Of a stretch of 32,625 bases of DNA, positions 7,100 to 15,906 are shown one piece after another. The notes beneath the pieces are model-generated. The model was not told the origin of the DNA, ran no database searches, and worked only from the letters and a program-made list of their open reading frames with translations. The position numbers and the translations under genes were made by a program. This DNA is from Firmicutes bacterium UBA4845 (lineage in GTDB: Bacteria; Bacillota; Clostridia; Tissierellales; Sedimentibacteraceae), in assembly GCA_002399975.1 (NCBI GenBank), contig DHER01000035.1:1-32625 (forward strand), written 5' to 3'. Within the stretch, counting starts at the first letter, position 1; each line of letters opens with the position of its first letter.

Positions 7100-8053
7100 T
7101 TAAGTGAAAATCAACATTATTATGCAAAGAAGGGATGAAAAAATACCGTGAACCAACTTGAGCAATATATAATTTTTAATATCTAAATCAAATTTGTCGG
7201 TTATTGCAATAGTTTGAAATATAACTGACATGCCAGAAAAGCTTATAATAAAATTAATTATTATCAATTTTATTTCTAAAGGAACAACGGGTGAAGAAGC
7301 CATTATGTTGCACCCGTTTGTCATTTCCAATAATCCTACAAGTAAAGAATATATTATATTTGTCATCTGAGTGCTTAAAGAAAACGCATTTGCCAAAGAG
7401 AGCAGGCTGTCTTTCAGAAAATTTGAAAAAACCGAAAAAGTTACTATTACGCCGCCTACAGTCAAAATTCCAGTTACAGATTTATATATTGAAGAACTGA
7501 AGTTTTTATGAAAAGGAACAGGCTTTAATTGTATGATTTTAGAAGGACTTAATTTTGATTTTCCGGTATTTATCAAAAAACTTAGTAAAACTGCACCGAC
7601 AAAATGGGGGAGAGCTATGTATTTAAGAAGATGAAAATTATCAAGCATGGAGAAAGAAACAGCTCCTGCTATAAATTGAAAACTGCAGTTATTTGCAAAT
7701 ATGGTAAGATAATTTGCTTCTCTGTTGCTGATTTTTCCGCTTTCAGCCATGGTGTTGACCGTCATTGCTCCTGAAGGGTAACCTGATACAAAACTTATAA
7801 AAAAGGGTATCAGTCCATAATCTGTTTTTAATATTTTACCGGATATAAAAGATAATCTTCCAGACATACTGTACAAAAAGTTATATTGAAGCAATATGTT
7901 GGACAGTACGGACATTGGAAATAAAAACGGCACTATGTTGTTAACCCATATTTTCAGTCCTATAGCAGCGCCTTCTGACACAATATCCGGCTTAGACAAA
8001 AACAAGCCTATTATAAGCATGATTGTTGCAGGTATAAAGTTTCTTCTGAGCAT
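7100..8053 (-). CDS. ylbJ: Sporulation integral membrane protein YlbJ
   Basis: The 317-residue hydrophobic protein has about eight membrane segments and the Gate (nucleoside-recognition-like) fold. Recognisable stretches are WVNNIVPFLFPM, FVSGYPSGAM and a later VGLLEMTNGCN. YlbJ is needed for spore cortex formation in Bacillus, so its presence suggests a spore former. The start chosen is ATG 8053, preceded by a GGGGG tract about eight bases upstream. A longer frame from 8086 adds 11 residues but has no ribosome binding site. It lies just downstream of tmcAL (ylbM), the usual Firmicute neighbourhood. Confidence 0.85.
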   Translation of the reverse strand: MLRRNFIPATIMLIIGLFLSKPDIVSEGAAIGLKIWVNNIVPFLFPMSVLSNILLQYNFLYSMSGRLSFISGKILKTDYGLIPFFISFVSGYPSGAMTVNTMAESGKISNREANYLTIFANNCSFQFIAGAVSFSMLDNFHLLKYIALPHFVGAVLLSFLINTGKSKLSPSKIIQLKPVPFHKNFSSSIYKSVTGILTVGGVIVTFSVFSNFLKDSLLSLANAFSLSTQMTNIIYSLLVGLLEMTNGCNIMASSPVVPLEIKLIIINFIISFSGMSVIFQTIAITDKFDLDIKNYILLKLVHGIFSSLLCIIMLIFT

Positions 8054-8108
8054 AATACAACCCCCATAAACCATTTTATTTACCATAGAGTAGTATTATG
8101 AGTATATA

Positions 8109-9326
8109 TTATAATTTTACATGAATTGCATTCAAAAGGTGTTCTTCATTTAACCTTTTATTTTTTAAAGGAATATTGTAGATGTTCGTTGCTTTTGCCG
8201 TAAGGTCAAATAATCGAAGTTTTCGGGCATCAATATGGTTCTTTTTGTAGTCGGAGTAACGATTAATTACGATAGTTCCTTTATTTCTTGATTCTTTTAT
8301 GATCTGTTTCCCTACGTCATTAAACGCTAAAATCTTAATATAACTGTTGTTTTTATAAGTTGACATAAAGTATTTTATGTCGTAATTTGTTATATTCAGT
8401 AATATATTTAGAAGCATTCTTCTCAGTTTAGAATAAGTGTATCTTTTGGATTTAAGAGACATAATGTATTCGTCAATGCTGCTATATTTAAAAACATTTG
8501 AATATATTTTATTGTTCAGTCCTTCAGTTACTTCGTAAATGCTGTTCAGCCTATTTGGTCCTAATTCGATTATTTTATAGTATAGTAGTTCAAGATAATT
8601 TTCAAGGCTGTTGAAACATTCATGTTCCTGATAAAACCTGGAAAGCTGCTGTCTGCTGTTTTGCGGAACAGACACAATATGTTCCGGACCGCAGTTTAAT
8701 ATTTCTTTTCTGATTGACGCTCCGCTATTATAATAGCCATCGGCCGAAGTGTCATCGTGTAACTTGCCAATTCGTTTCACGGGCACAAGGCTCCAGTTCA
8801 GATTATTTTTCATAATGCTTTTGATGTATTCTATTGCAAGAATATTGTTTGGGAAGATTGCTGCATTGGAGGATTCTTCACCTAAAGAAGAGCTTATAAC
8901 GTTTGACAGAGCTTTTGTATATGGCAGTCCTTTTTTTATTTCTTTCTTGATTTTATTGTTGAATTCAGGATTAAGCTGCATCAGGGCAATATTTTTAAGT
9001 AAATTTGTATCAGTGCTTTCACATCCGAAACTTAGTGCACTCACAGGAAGTTTTTTTAATTCACTTATGGCTCCATTAGCAAACATCTCAGCATTTTGGC
9101 ATGAAAAGGGCATAGGAAGTTCTATTACAAGATCTGCGCCTCCGTAAACCGCAGACTCAGCTCGTTTAAACTTGTCAATTATTGCAGGTTCGCCGCGTTG
9201 TACATAGTTGCCGCTCATGACTACTACTGTACCATCTGCAAAGGAAAGTTCTTTTGCCTTTTTTAGTTGAAGTTCGTGGCCCATGTGAAATGGATTATAT
9301 TCGGCCACAATACCTGTTATTTTCAT
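8109..9326 (-). CDS. tmcAL: tRNA(Met) cytidine acetate ligase TmcAL
   Basis: The 405-residue protein starts GIVAEYNPFHMGHELQLKKA. The HMGH is the HxGH motif of nucleotidyltransferase-fold enzymes, followed by VVMSGNYVQRGEPA and LVIELPMPFSCQNAE. These are hallmarks of YlbM/TmcAL, which activates acetate with ATP and acetylates C34 of elongator tRNA(Met). Length agrees with the family (about 400). GGTGAG lies just upstream of the ATG, and a strong promoter is seen at 9354-9382. It heads the tmcAL-ylbJ-rnz unit. An enzyme using free acetate fits the acetate metabolism shown by ackA and the CoA-transferase in this window. Confidence 0.9.
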   Translation of the reverse strand: MKITGIVAEYNPFHMGHELQLKKAKELSFADGTVVVMSGNYVQRGEPAIIDKFKRAESAVYGGADLVIELPMPFSCQNAEMFANGAISELKKLPVSALSFGCESTDTNLLKNIALMQLNPEFNNKIKKEIKKGLPYTKALSNVISSSLGEESSNAAIFPNNILAIEYIKSIMKNNLNWSLVPVKRIGKLHDDTSADGYYNSGASIRKEILNCGPEHIVSVPQNSRQQLSRFYQEHECFNSLENYLELLYYKIIELGPNRLNSIYEVTEGLNNKIYSNVFKYSSIDEYIMSLKSKRYTYSKLRRMLLNILLNITNYDIKYFMSTYKNNSYIKILAFNDVGKQIIKESRNKGTIVINRYSDYKKNHIDARKLRLFDLTAKATNIYNIPLKNKRLNEEHLLNAIHVKL

Positions 9327-9353
9327 AATCTCACCATTTATATAATTTACCTT

Positions 9354-9382
9354 ATAATAATTATATTTCTTATCATTGTCAA
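9354..9382 (-). promoter_or_regulatory. Promoter of tmcAL-ylbJ-rnz
   Basis: On the minus strand TTGACA (9382-9377) and TATTAT (9359-9354) are 17 bases apart, with the -10 box 27 bases upstream of the tmcAL start. Confidence 0.7.
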
Positions 9383-9442
9383 ATATTTATTTACGAAAAC
9401 CAGGTATATATTTGATTTATTGGAATAGTATGAAATTAAAAA

Positions 9443-10339
9443 TTAATTACTTTGAAAGTAGCCGGAGATTTTACACGGACCTGCAACAATATCCCTGGCC
9501 ACCTTCAGCATTCCTTTTTCATCTGGTTTGACGCTCCACTTGACAAGTGTTATGTTTCCTTTGGCTATTTCTATCCCTGTAATACACCTTGTATGTACAC
9601 AGCACCCGTCATTAAAATATGGGGGATCGTCGTATTCGGGGAATGTGGGTCTGTGATTATGGCCTGCAATGATCATCTTGTTTTCTTTGACTACCCAGTC
9701 AGTGAGTTTTTGGGCAACGTCGTTTTTCTTTTTGTAATTTTTGGCTGTTCTTGTTCGGTCTTTAATGCTGAGGTTTTCAAGAGGCTTCCATAAATATCTC
9801 ACCATGAATCGTGATATTTTCCACATGCTGCCGTTTAAAAAGTCTACCTGGTGACCGTGCAGCAGCAAAATTTTATTTCCGGTCTTTTTGTAATTTAATA
9901 TTATACCTTCATGTATTTTTATTCCTTTAAAAAGGTCATAATATTTATTATCCCTTTCGCTGAAATACCTGTATAAATTTTTTTCTACGAACTCCGGGTG
10001 TTTTTTTACCATATCATGATTGCCGTAGATTAAGTACAATCTGTTTTTTTCGTAAAATTTTCTCATGATCCAGAAAACGTCGCTATGCTCGTATAAAACA
10101 TCTGTCATCTTCCTATTTTCCCAAAGTTCGTCTCCGTCCCCAATTTCTATATATGTATAATTTCTATTAAAATAGTGGGTTAAAGCGGCAAAATATATAT
10201 TTTGGTTCCTGGAAAAAGAATCAGCCCAGCTGCCGTCTCCTCTGTGGCAGTCACTCATCAGCACAAATTTTGAGTAATCGTCAAAGTCAATTTCTTCCGC
10301 CGATTCAAATACCTTTGATACCCTACTTAAATAATCCAT
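9443..10339 (-). CDS. LpxH-like calcineurin-type metallophosphoesterase
   Basis: The 298-residue protein carries the full metallophosphoesterase motif series: MSDCHRGD (Asp30, His32), IGDGDELW, YGNHD, LLHGHQVD and GHNHRP. The order and spacing resemble LpxH (UDP-2,3-diacylglucosamine hydrolase) and related phosphatases. The rest of the window looks Gram-positive, so lipid A synthesis is an unlikely role and the substrate is unknown. The start is ATG 10339, nine to ten bases after AAAGGA; an in-frame GTG at 10348 is too close to that site. No membrane segment or signal is seen. It lies alone between two probable reverse operons. Confidence 0.8.
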   Translation of the reverse strand: MDYLSRVSKVFESAEEIDFDDYSKFVLMSDCHRGDGSWADSFSRNQNIYFAALTHYFNRNYTYIEIGDGDELWENRKMTDVLYEHSDVFWIMRKFYEKNRLYLIYGNHDMVKKHPEFVEKNLYRYFSERDNKYYDLFKGIKIHEGIILNYKKTGNKILLLHGHQVDFLNGSMWKISRFMVRYLWKPLENLSIKDRTRTAKNYKKKNDVAQKLTDWVVKENKMIIAGHNHRPTFPEYDDPPYFNDGCCVHTRCITGIEIAKGNITLVKWSVKPDEKGMLKVARDIVAGPCKISGYFQSN

Positions 10340-10417
10340 ATGGCGCACATCCTTTTCCCATCATATTATTCATTCTTTCATCAGATGTGTGGAATGGAAT
10401 ATTCACCTTATTATGTT

Positions 10418-10439
10418 AATTAATAACGTATTATTAATT
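10418..10439. repeat. AT-rich perfect hairpin
   Basis: Arms AATTAATAA and TTATTAATT with loop CGTA, in the gap between the UbiB-like gene and the metallophosphoesterase gene. There is no G/C-rich stem, so it is a weak terminator at best; it could also be a protein site. Confidence 0.45.
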
Positions 10440-10471
10440 TGATGTTATTCATTGATTATTGATTAATGTTG

Positions 10472-12058
10472 TTATTTTCTTGAGATGATCATTGATATGA
10501 GAAGCAGTAACCCTATTACAACGGCAATCCCATACCCTGCCAGGGCAATTGCGGATATTCCATAAATCCTGGGGCCGACATCATTTCCTGCCATTATTGA
10601 TGATCCCATGATCAACGAAGATATAATAATTGCGTATATCAGCCTGTTGGCTATATTGTCCAGGCGCTTTACGGAACCTTTAAAATTAATGGGTTCCATT
10701 TGAATTTTTAACCTTCCGGAAGAAGCGTTATTTATAAGTTTTGTAAAGGTTTTTATTGTTTCAGGGGCGGACTTTGCCAGAAAATACAAATTTGTGGCAA
10801 TATCATTGATTTCTTTTTTTATATCTGCTTTTTTTATTACTTGCTCTTTTACATAAGGCAGCAGCATTTCTGTGATCTTAACTTCAGGGGACAGTTTTTC
10901 TAAAACACCTTCAATAGTTATTATTCCTCTTAAAAGCATAGTTATTTCTTTCGGGACTTTCAATTCATTTTTTCTGCATGCACTAAGGATATCATTTATA
11001 AGAGTGTTTAAATCTACGTTACTTAAGGATGTTTCTATGTATTTTCCATATATTTTTTCAACATCCTTTTTGAATTCTTTTATGTCTACTTCATCTTTTC
11101 CATTACATATTTCCAGAACCGCTTGGGACATTTCATCAATGTCTCCGAAAATTATACCCAATAAAAAATTGTTGAAGCTTTCTCTTAATGAGCTGTCCAA
11201 TTCACCCACTATGCCGAAATCAATATATGTAATTTTGTTTTCTTTGATTATAAGATTTCCGGGATGAGGGTCAGCATGAAAAAAACCGTCCCCAAAAATT
11301 TGTTTTAAATAATTGTTTGTCAGCTTTAAACCTATATCTTCTAAATAATATCCTTCATCAGATAATTTTTCAGTATCTGAAATTTTAATCCCTTCAATAT
11401 AATCCATTACCAAAACACTATCTGTTGTGTAATCATTATATACTTTAGGGACTGTTACATAACGTACATCCTTGTTATATTCGCTGAATTTTTTGATGTT
11501 TTCTGCTTCAATAAGAAAATTCATTTCTTTGTTTGCTGAAATTTTAAGTTCTTCAATGATTTCCGATAAATTCAATGTTTTGCTTTGGGGTACGTACTTT
11601 GTGTGTTTTGCCAGCCTTTTTAGGACGGCTATATCGCCTGCCATTTCCTCTCTGACCTCAGGGCGCAGAATTTTTACAGCAACTTTTGTTCCATCCTTCA
11701 AATATGCCATATGTACCTGTGCAACGGATGCACTTGCATGTGCTTCATGGCAGAATTCTGAAAAAATCTGTTCTACAGGTTTTTTCAGACTGTTCTCCAT
11801 AACATTTTTTATTTTCTCATATGGCTCAGGTTCCACATTGTCCTGAAGTTTTCTAAATTCCTTTATATATTCTTCAGGAAGAATATCCGAGCTAGTGGAC
11901 AAAATTTGGCCAATTTTAATAAAGGTGGGTCCAAGCTGCTCAAATGATTTCCGCAGTTCAGGCGCAACATTTTTACCTTGAAATATTTTTTTAATTCCGT
12001 TGTTAGAAAATACTGAAATTATTTCACGCATTCGTTCATTTTCATTTTTTATGCCCAT
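10472..12058 (-). CDS. ABC1/UbiB family atypical kinase
   Basis: The 528-residue protein has the UbiB-specific KxGQ motif KIGQ (48-51) in LGPTFIKIGQILSTSSDILP, the Ala-rich loop ASASVAQVH, VAVKILRP (lysine of the nucleotide site), FHADPHPGN (catalytic loop) and YIDFGIVGE. Two membrane helices end the protein (about residues 465-525), as in UbiB. The family are membrane-linked ATPases tied to isoprenoid-quinone synthesis. An anaerobic Clostridium-like host may lack quinones, so the role is open. The best ribosome binding site (GAGG, 12074-12077) lies about 15 bases before ATG 12058, longer than usual. It is 21 bases downstream of the phasin-like gene, so cotranscription is likely. Confidence 0.85.
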   Translation of the reverse strand: MGIKNENERMREIISVFSNNGIKKIFQGKNVAPELRKSFEQLGPTFIKIGQILSTSSDILPEEYIKEFRKLQDNVEPEPYEKIKNVMENSLKKPVEQIFSEFCHEAHASASVAQVHMAYLKDGTKVAVKILRPEVREEMAGDIAVLKRLAKHTKYVPQSKTLNLSEIIEELKISANKEMNFLIEAENIKKFSEYNKDVRYVTVPKVYNDYTTDSVLVMDYIEGIKISDTEKLSDEGYYLEDIGLKLTNNYLKQIFGDGFFHADPHPGNLIIKENKITYIDFGIVGELDSSLRESFNNFLLGIIFGDIDEMSQAVLEICNGKDEVDIKEFKKDVEKIYGKYIETSLSNVDLNTLINDILSACRKNELKVPKEITMLLRGIITIEGVLEKLSPEVKITEMLLPYVKEQVIKKADIKKEINDIATNLYFLAKSAPETIKTFTKLINNASSGRLKIQMEPINFKGSVKRLDNIANRLIYAIIISSLIMGSSIMAGNDVGPRIYGISAIALAGYGIAVVIGLLLLISMIISRK

Positions 12059-12079
12059 AATTTTCAGATCATTCCTCAG

Positions 12080-12373
12080 TTATTTTTCTTCAAGTGCTCT
12101 AATTCGGTTTTCCAGTTGTTTTATGTCATCTTTAGTTGCTAAATTTAAGTCTGCAAGCATTTTATTTAGTTGCTCAATAGTTATATTATCAGATTCTACG
12201 TTGCTTTTATTACTGCAATTTTTACGTTTTAACTCTTCATTTAATTGTTTTCCTTGATTTACGGTTATTTCGCCTCTTTCAATAAGGCTCTTTACAATTT
12301 CTTCACCTTTCTCATAGGAATACGAAACTGATCCTATTCCTGCCAGCAGTAGATTTTTTAGAGAAATATCCAT
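12080..12373 (-). CDS. Phasin-like small helical protein
   Basis: The 97-residue protein begins with a short amphipathic/hydrophobic stretch, LKNLLLAGIGSVSYSYEKG. A charged region follows, then a predicted coiled coil ending LENRIRALEEK. It resembles the phasin-family/poly-granule-associated small proteins commonly found beside ABC1 kinase genes in Firmicutes. A polyester-granule role is not implied. The start is ATG 12373, six bases after GAGGTG; the GTG at 12382 lies within that site. It is the first gene of a two-gene unit with the UbiB-like kinase. Confidence 0.65.
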   Translation of the reverse strand: MDISLKNLLLAGIGSVSYSYEKGEEIVKSLIERGEITVNQGKQLNEELKRKNCSNKSNVESDNITIEQLNKMLADLNLATKDDIKQLENRIRALEEK

Positions 12374-12514
12374 TAAATTCACCTCGTTATTATTATTTCA
12401 TTAACATTATAAATATATCCCACAAACATATATTTAATCATATTTTAACTGATTAACCTGTAGAAAATCTTTATTTATTATGGGAAGAGGCTGCAGCTAT
12501 TTTGCATTTTAGTC

Positions 12515-12542
12515 TTGTGCCATTGTGAAAATATGATATAAT
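12515..12542 (+). promoter_or_regulatory. Probable promoter of cobU-cobS-cobC
   Basis: TTGTGC (12515-12520) and a perfect TATAAT (12537-12542), 16 bases apart, lie 38 bases before cobU. No recognisable cobalamin riboswitch is seen in the short leader. Confidence 0.55.
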
Positions 12543-12579
12543 ACTTAAGGTTATTCAATAATTGGGCAAGGTGATGATA

Positions 12580-13173
12580 ATGAGTATTACATTTGTAATA
12601 GGTGGTGCAAGAAGCGGTAAAAGCACATTTGCTGAAAAAAAGGCAAAAGAATACGGCAGTAATGTGCTTTACATTGCAACTGCAGTGGTTACAGACCAGG
12701 CTATGGCTGACAGGGTCAGGAAGCACAGAAACCAGAGGCCGGATTCATGGTATACTCTGGAAATGTATTCAAACTTCAAGGATTTAACAAACCATAAAGA
12801 GTTTAATGAATGTGAAGTCGTTTTATTGGACTGCATAACTACTTTAATAGGAAATTTTATGTATGACAGCGGGGTTGATTTTGATACCTGCAGGATTGAA
12901 GATGTTGGATCTCTTGAAAAAAAAATCAAAAATGAACTTATTTCTTTGATAGATGTTTGCAATAATAACAACAAGAAATTGGTTTTGGTGTCCAACGAAA
13001 CAGGCATGGGTGTTGTTCCATCCTACTACATGGGAAATTATTTCAGAGACATGAATGGAAGAATTAACAGAGAAATAGGATCAAGGGCAGATTTCATGTA
13101 TTTTATGTTTTCAGGCATACCGATTAAACTTAAACACAAAGGTGGGGCAGTAGAATGGCCAAAGGATTTTTAA
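12580..13173 (+). CDS. cobU: Adenosylcobinamide kinase/guanylyltransferase
   Basis: The 197-residue protein has a P-loop GGARSGKS (residues 8-15), VLYIATAVV, VVLLDCITTLIGN, LVLVSNETGMGVVP and GRINREIGSRAD, all characteristic of CobU/CobP. It phosphorylates adenosylcobinamide and then adds GMP, giving adenosylcobinamide-GDP for the nucleotide-loop assembly of cobalamin. ATG 12580 is chosen because AAGGTG (12568-12573) is six bases before it; earlier in-frame TTG and ATG codons overlap or abut that site. It overlaps cobS by 19 bases. Confidence 0.92.
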   Translation: MSITFVIGGARSGKSTFAEKKAKEYGSNVLYIATAVVTDQAMADRVRKHRNQRPDSWYTLEMYSNFKDLTNHKEFNECEVVLLDCITTLIGNFMYDSGVDFDTCRIEDVGSLEKKIKNELISLIDVCNNNNKKLVLVSNETGMGVVPSYYMGNYFRDMNGRINREIGSRADFMYFMFSGIPIKLKHKGGAVEWPKDF

Positions 13174-13889
13174 CTCTTATCTCTTTTTTTACACGTATTC
13201 CGGTGGGAAGGAAAATTGAATATAAGGAAGAAAATTTTTTAAAGGCTTTAAACCTTTACTCCCTGTTAGGAGCTGTAATTGGGTTTTTATTGGTGATTGT
13301 TTATTTAATATTCAACAATACATATATAAACTTATTGAGAGGGCTTATTCTTACTTTGTCATATATAGCCATAACGGGTGGAATACATCTTGACGGTACT
13401 GCAGATACGTCAGACGGTATTTTTTCGGGAAGGACCGGAGAAAGAATTTTTGAAATAATGAGCGATTCACATACAGGTACTTTTGGAGTCCTGAGCTTGA
13501 TTATTGTTGTACTTTCCCAGTTTGTTTTATTTTCTTATGTTGACATATATTCCTGTTTTATGATGCCTATTGTAGGCAGGTCGTGTGTGGTCTTTGCATG
13601 CCGAAATAAAAAATATGCCAAGAAAGAAAAAGGCATGGGAACCTTGTTTATAGAATCGATAGATTCCAAAATATTGCTTACAAACATATTTATTTTGTTT
13701 TTTTTCGCTATTTTAATGCCTGACAGGCTTACTATTATAGTATCGTGTTTTGCGGCACTGATGGTTTCTTATTTCATATCATGCAAAATAGAGGACAAAA
13801 TAGGGGGTATGACAGGTGATACTTGCGGCCTTGTACTTGAAGTCAGCCAAGTGGTGTTTATGGTTTTAATACTTTTTTTAAAGGGGTAA
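13155..13889 (+). CDS. cobS: Cobalamin synthase (adenosylcobinamide-GDP ribazoletransferase)
   Basis: The 244-residue polytopic membrane protein has the CobS signature GGIHLDGTADTSDGIFSG followed by MSDSHTGTFGV, and a later GGMTGDTCGLVLE. It joins adenosylcobinamide-GDP with alpha-ribazole (phosphate) at the membrane. It starts with MAKGFLTLISFFTRIPVGR inside the end of cobU, so translation is coupled, and ends two bases before the phosphatase gene. Length and topology are normal for the family. Confidence 0.92.
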   Translation: MAKGFLTLISFFTRIPVGRKIEYKEENFLKALNLYSLLGAVIGFLLVIVYLIFNNTYINLLRGLILTLSYIAITGGIHLDGTADTSDGIFSGRTGERIFEIMSDSHTGTFGVLSLIIVVLSQFVLFSYVDIYSCFMMPIVGRSCVVFACRNKKYAKKEKGMGTLFIESIDSKILLTNIFILFFFAILMPDRLTIIVSCFAALMVSYFISCKIEDKIGGMTGDTCGLVLEVSQVVFMVLILFLKG

Positions 13890-13891
13890 TT

Positions 13892-14485
13892 ATGATATAC
13901 TTAGTACGTCATGGAGAATCAGACGCAAATATACAAAAAAGGTATTGCGGAATAACGGATGCAAAGTTGTCTCAAAAAGGAAGAGATCAGGCTGCAGCAG
14001 CCGGTCAGAACTTACGGCATGAAACAATCTGCCGTGTATATTCAAGCCCGCTGGAAAGAGCCGTTGATACTGCAAAAATTATATGTAGTAAAAATAATAT
14101 CTGTGAAAATAAAATTATAAAGGAAAACTGCTTATTAGAAGTCAACTTTGGCATGTTCGAAAATATGACATGGGATGAGATAAGTTCTGACTACAAGGAA
14201 GAAACTGAAAAATGGATATCTGAAAAAAACAAGTACAGATTTCCTAAAGGTGAGAGCTACGATGATATAATAGAAAGGGTTGCGCCGTTTATTGACAAAG
14301 TACCTGATAATTCAGTTGTTGTTACTCATTTTGGCGTAATACAGTCGGTACTTTTGTATCTTGGTGTTGCTGACAGTACAAACTTATGGGATTTTATGAT
14401 TTCAAACTGCGACATAGTTGTATTGAACTATAAAAACTATAAAAACATCAAAAAATTTGAAAAAATAATTAAGTGTAAGGAATAA
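13892..14485 (+). CDS. cobC: Histidine phosphatase, probably alpha-ribazole phosphatase
   Basis: The 197-residue histidine phosphatase (phosphoglycerate mutase-like) has the catalytic LVRHGESDAN (His7), SSPLERAVDTA, EVNFGMFENMTWDEI and the second histidine in VVTHFGVIQS. Its place directly after cobS suggests the CobC role, removing phosphate from alpha-ribazole-5'-phosphate or from adenosylcobalamin 5'-phosphate. The domain alone would not settle the substrate. The last codons and the stop lie within a short tandem duplication. Confidence 0.82.
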   Translation: MIYLVRHGESDANIQKRYCGITDAKLSQKGRDQAAAAGQNLRHETICRVYSSPLERAVDTAKIICSKNNICENKIIKENCLLEVNFGMFENMTWDEISSDYKEETEKWISEKNKYRFPKGESYDDIIERVAPFIDKVPDNSVVVTHFGVIQSVLLYLGVADSTNLWDFMISNCDIVVLNYKNYKNIKKFEKIIKCKE

Positions 14486-14504
14486 TTAAGTGTAAGGAAT
14501 AATT
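14464..14504 (+). repeat. 17-bp tandem repeat at the end of cobC
   Basis: The unit AATAATTAAGTGTAAGG is present twice (14464-14480, 14481-14497), and its first seven bases occur a third time (14498-14504). The cobC stop codon (14483-14485) lies inside the second copy. This looks like a slippage duplication. Confidence 0.9.
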
Positions 14505-14563
14505 AAAATAAAAATTTTTAATTTTATTATAAATATTTATATTATTAACTATGGAGGAACAAA

Positions 14564-15766
14564 ATGAACGTATTAGTAATTAACTGCGGCAGTTCATCAT
14601 TGAAATATCAATTGATAAACATGGATGATGAAAGTGTATTGGCTAAGGGCCTTGTTGAAAGAATAGGAATTGAAGGCAGCGTTTTAAAGCATCAAAAGGC
14701 GGGGCAGGATAAAGTTGTAATCAAAGAAGTAATGAAAAACCACAAGGATGCGATTAATTTTGTATTAAAAGCATTGGTTGATCCTAAGCACGGAGCTGTG
14801 AAATCATTGAAGGAAGTCGATGCCGTAGGGCACAGAGTCGTACATGGCGGAGAAAAATTTGCCAATTCGGTTTTGATTAACGATGATGTTATAAAAGCTA
14901 TCAATGAATGTATTTCTCTGGCACCGCTGCATAATCCGCCAAATATTATAGGCATAGAAGCATGCAAGGAATTGCTGCCGGATGTACCTATGGTAGGAGT
15001 GTTCGATACGGCTTTCCATCAAACAATGCCTCCTGTGTCATATATTTATCCACTTCCTTATGAGCTATATAAAGAACTTGGAGTAAGAAGGTACGGATTT
15101 CATGGCACATCCCATAAATATGTTTCACAAAGGGCTGAAGAACTACTGGGCAGAAGTTTGAAGGGTATAAATTTAATAACCTGCCATCTGGGAAATGGAG
15201 CCAGTGTAACTGCCATAAAAGACGGAAAATCATTTGACACCAGCATGGGAATGACTCCTCTTGAAGGTCTTGTAATGGGTACAAGATGCGGAAACATTGA
15301 TCCTGCCATAGTAACATTCTTAATGAACAAAAAAAATATGACTACGGACCAGATTGATAATTTAATGAATAAAAAATCAGGTGTTCTCGGTATATCCGGA
15401 GTAAGCAGTGATTTTAGAGATATTGAATCAGCTGCTTCCAAGGGAAACAAAAGAGCACAGCTGGCATTGGATAAGTTCGTGTACATGGTTAAAAGGTACA
15501 TCGGTTCATATACAGCTATAATGGGAGGATTAGACGTATTGGTATTTACAGCAGGTTTAGGTGAAAACTCAGCTCCCGAAAGGCTGCATATATGTAAAGG
15601 GTTGGAATTCTTGGGAATTGATATTGATGAAAACAAAAATAATATACATGGAAAAGAAGCTGAAATTTCCAAAGACGGATCAAAGGTAAAAATATTTGTT
15701 GTTCCTACAAATGAAGAGTTAATGATAGCAAGGGATACAAAGGAGCTTGTTGGAAAAAGTCTGTAA
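14564..15766 (+). CDS. ackA: Acetate kinase
   Basis: The 400-residue protein is of normal length and has all acetokinase family landmarks: VLVINCGSSSLKYQLI at the start, GHRVVHGGEKF, VFDTAFHQTMP, RRYGFHGTSHKYVS, LITCHLGNGASVTAIKDG, DTSMGMTPLEGLVMGTRCG and FTAGLGENSAPER. It converts acetyl phosphate and ADP to acetate and ATP, the energy-yielding step of acetogenic fermentation. GGAGG lies seven bases before the ATG. No phosphotransacetylase gene is in the window. It follows the cob genes by 78 AT-rich bases with no clear terminator, so some read-through is possible. Confidence 0.96.
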   Translation: MNVLVINCGSSSLKYQLINMDDESVLAKGLVERIGIEGSVLKHQKAGQDKVVIKEVMKNHKDAINFVLKALVDPKHGAVKSLKEVDAVGHRVVHGGEKFANSVLINDDVIKAINECISLAPLHNPPNIIGIEACKELLPDVPMVGVFDTAFHQTMPPVSYIYPLPYELYKELGVRRYGFHGTSHKYVSQRAEELLGRSLKGINLITCHLGNGASVTAIKDGKSFDTSMGMTPLEGLVMGTRCGNIDPAIVTFLMNKKNMTTDQIDNLMNKKSGVLGISGVSSDFRDIESAASKGNKRAQLALDKFVYMVKRYIGSYTAIMGGLDVLVFTAGLGENSAPERLHICKGLEFLGIDIDENKNNIHGKEAEISKDGSKVKIFVVPTNEELMIARDTKELVGKSL

Positions 15767-15776
15767 AATAAATTGC

Positions 15777-15805
15777 TTGACAAAAGATTTCTTTTTTCAT
15801 ATAAT
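15777..15805 (+). promoter_or_regulatory. Perfect consensus promoter upstream of yceD-rpmF
   Basis: TTGACA (15777-15782) and TATAAT (15800-15805) are exactly 17 bases apart. The transcript would have a leader of about 95 bases containing a small hairpin, CAAATC-TCT-GATTTG (15837-15851). Confidence 0.88.
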
Positions 15806-15906
15806 TAACTCTGTTAAAATAGGTAAAACAGGTATTCAAATCTCTGATTTGATGCTGGTTGCTTATTCCCAAAACGAATGTAGGGGACAGTAAAAAGGGT
15901 GATTAT

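Noticed and set aside
12383..12579. Possible cobalamin riboswitch before cobU
   Set aside because: The leader after the promoter is under 40 bases and no B12 box was recognised.
15100..15783. Long antisense reading frame (227 codons) opposite ackA
   Set aside because: The ackA frame is fully conserved; the antisense frame has no ribosome binding site and resembles no protein.
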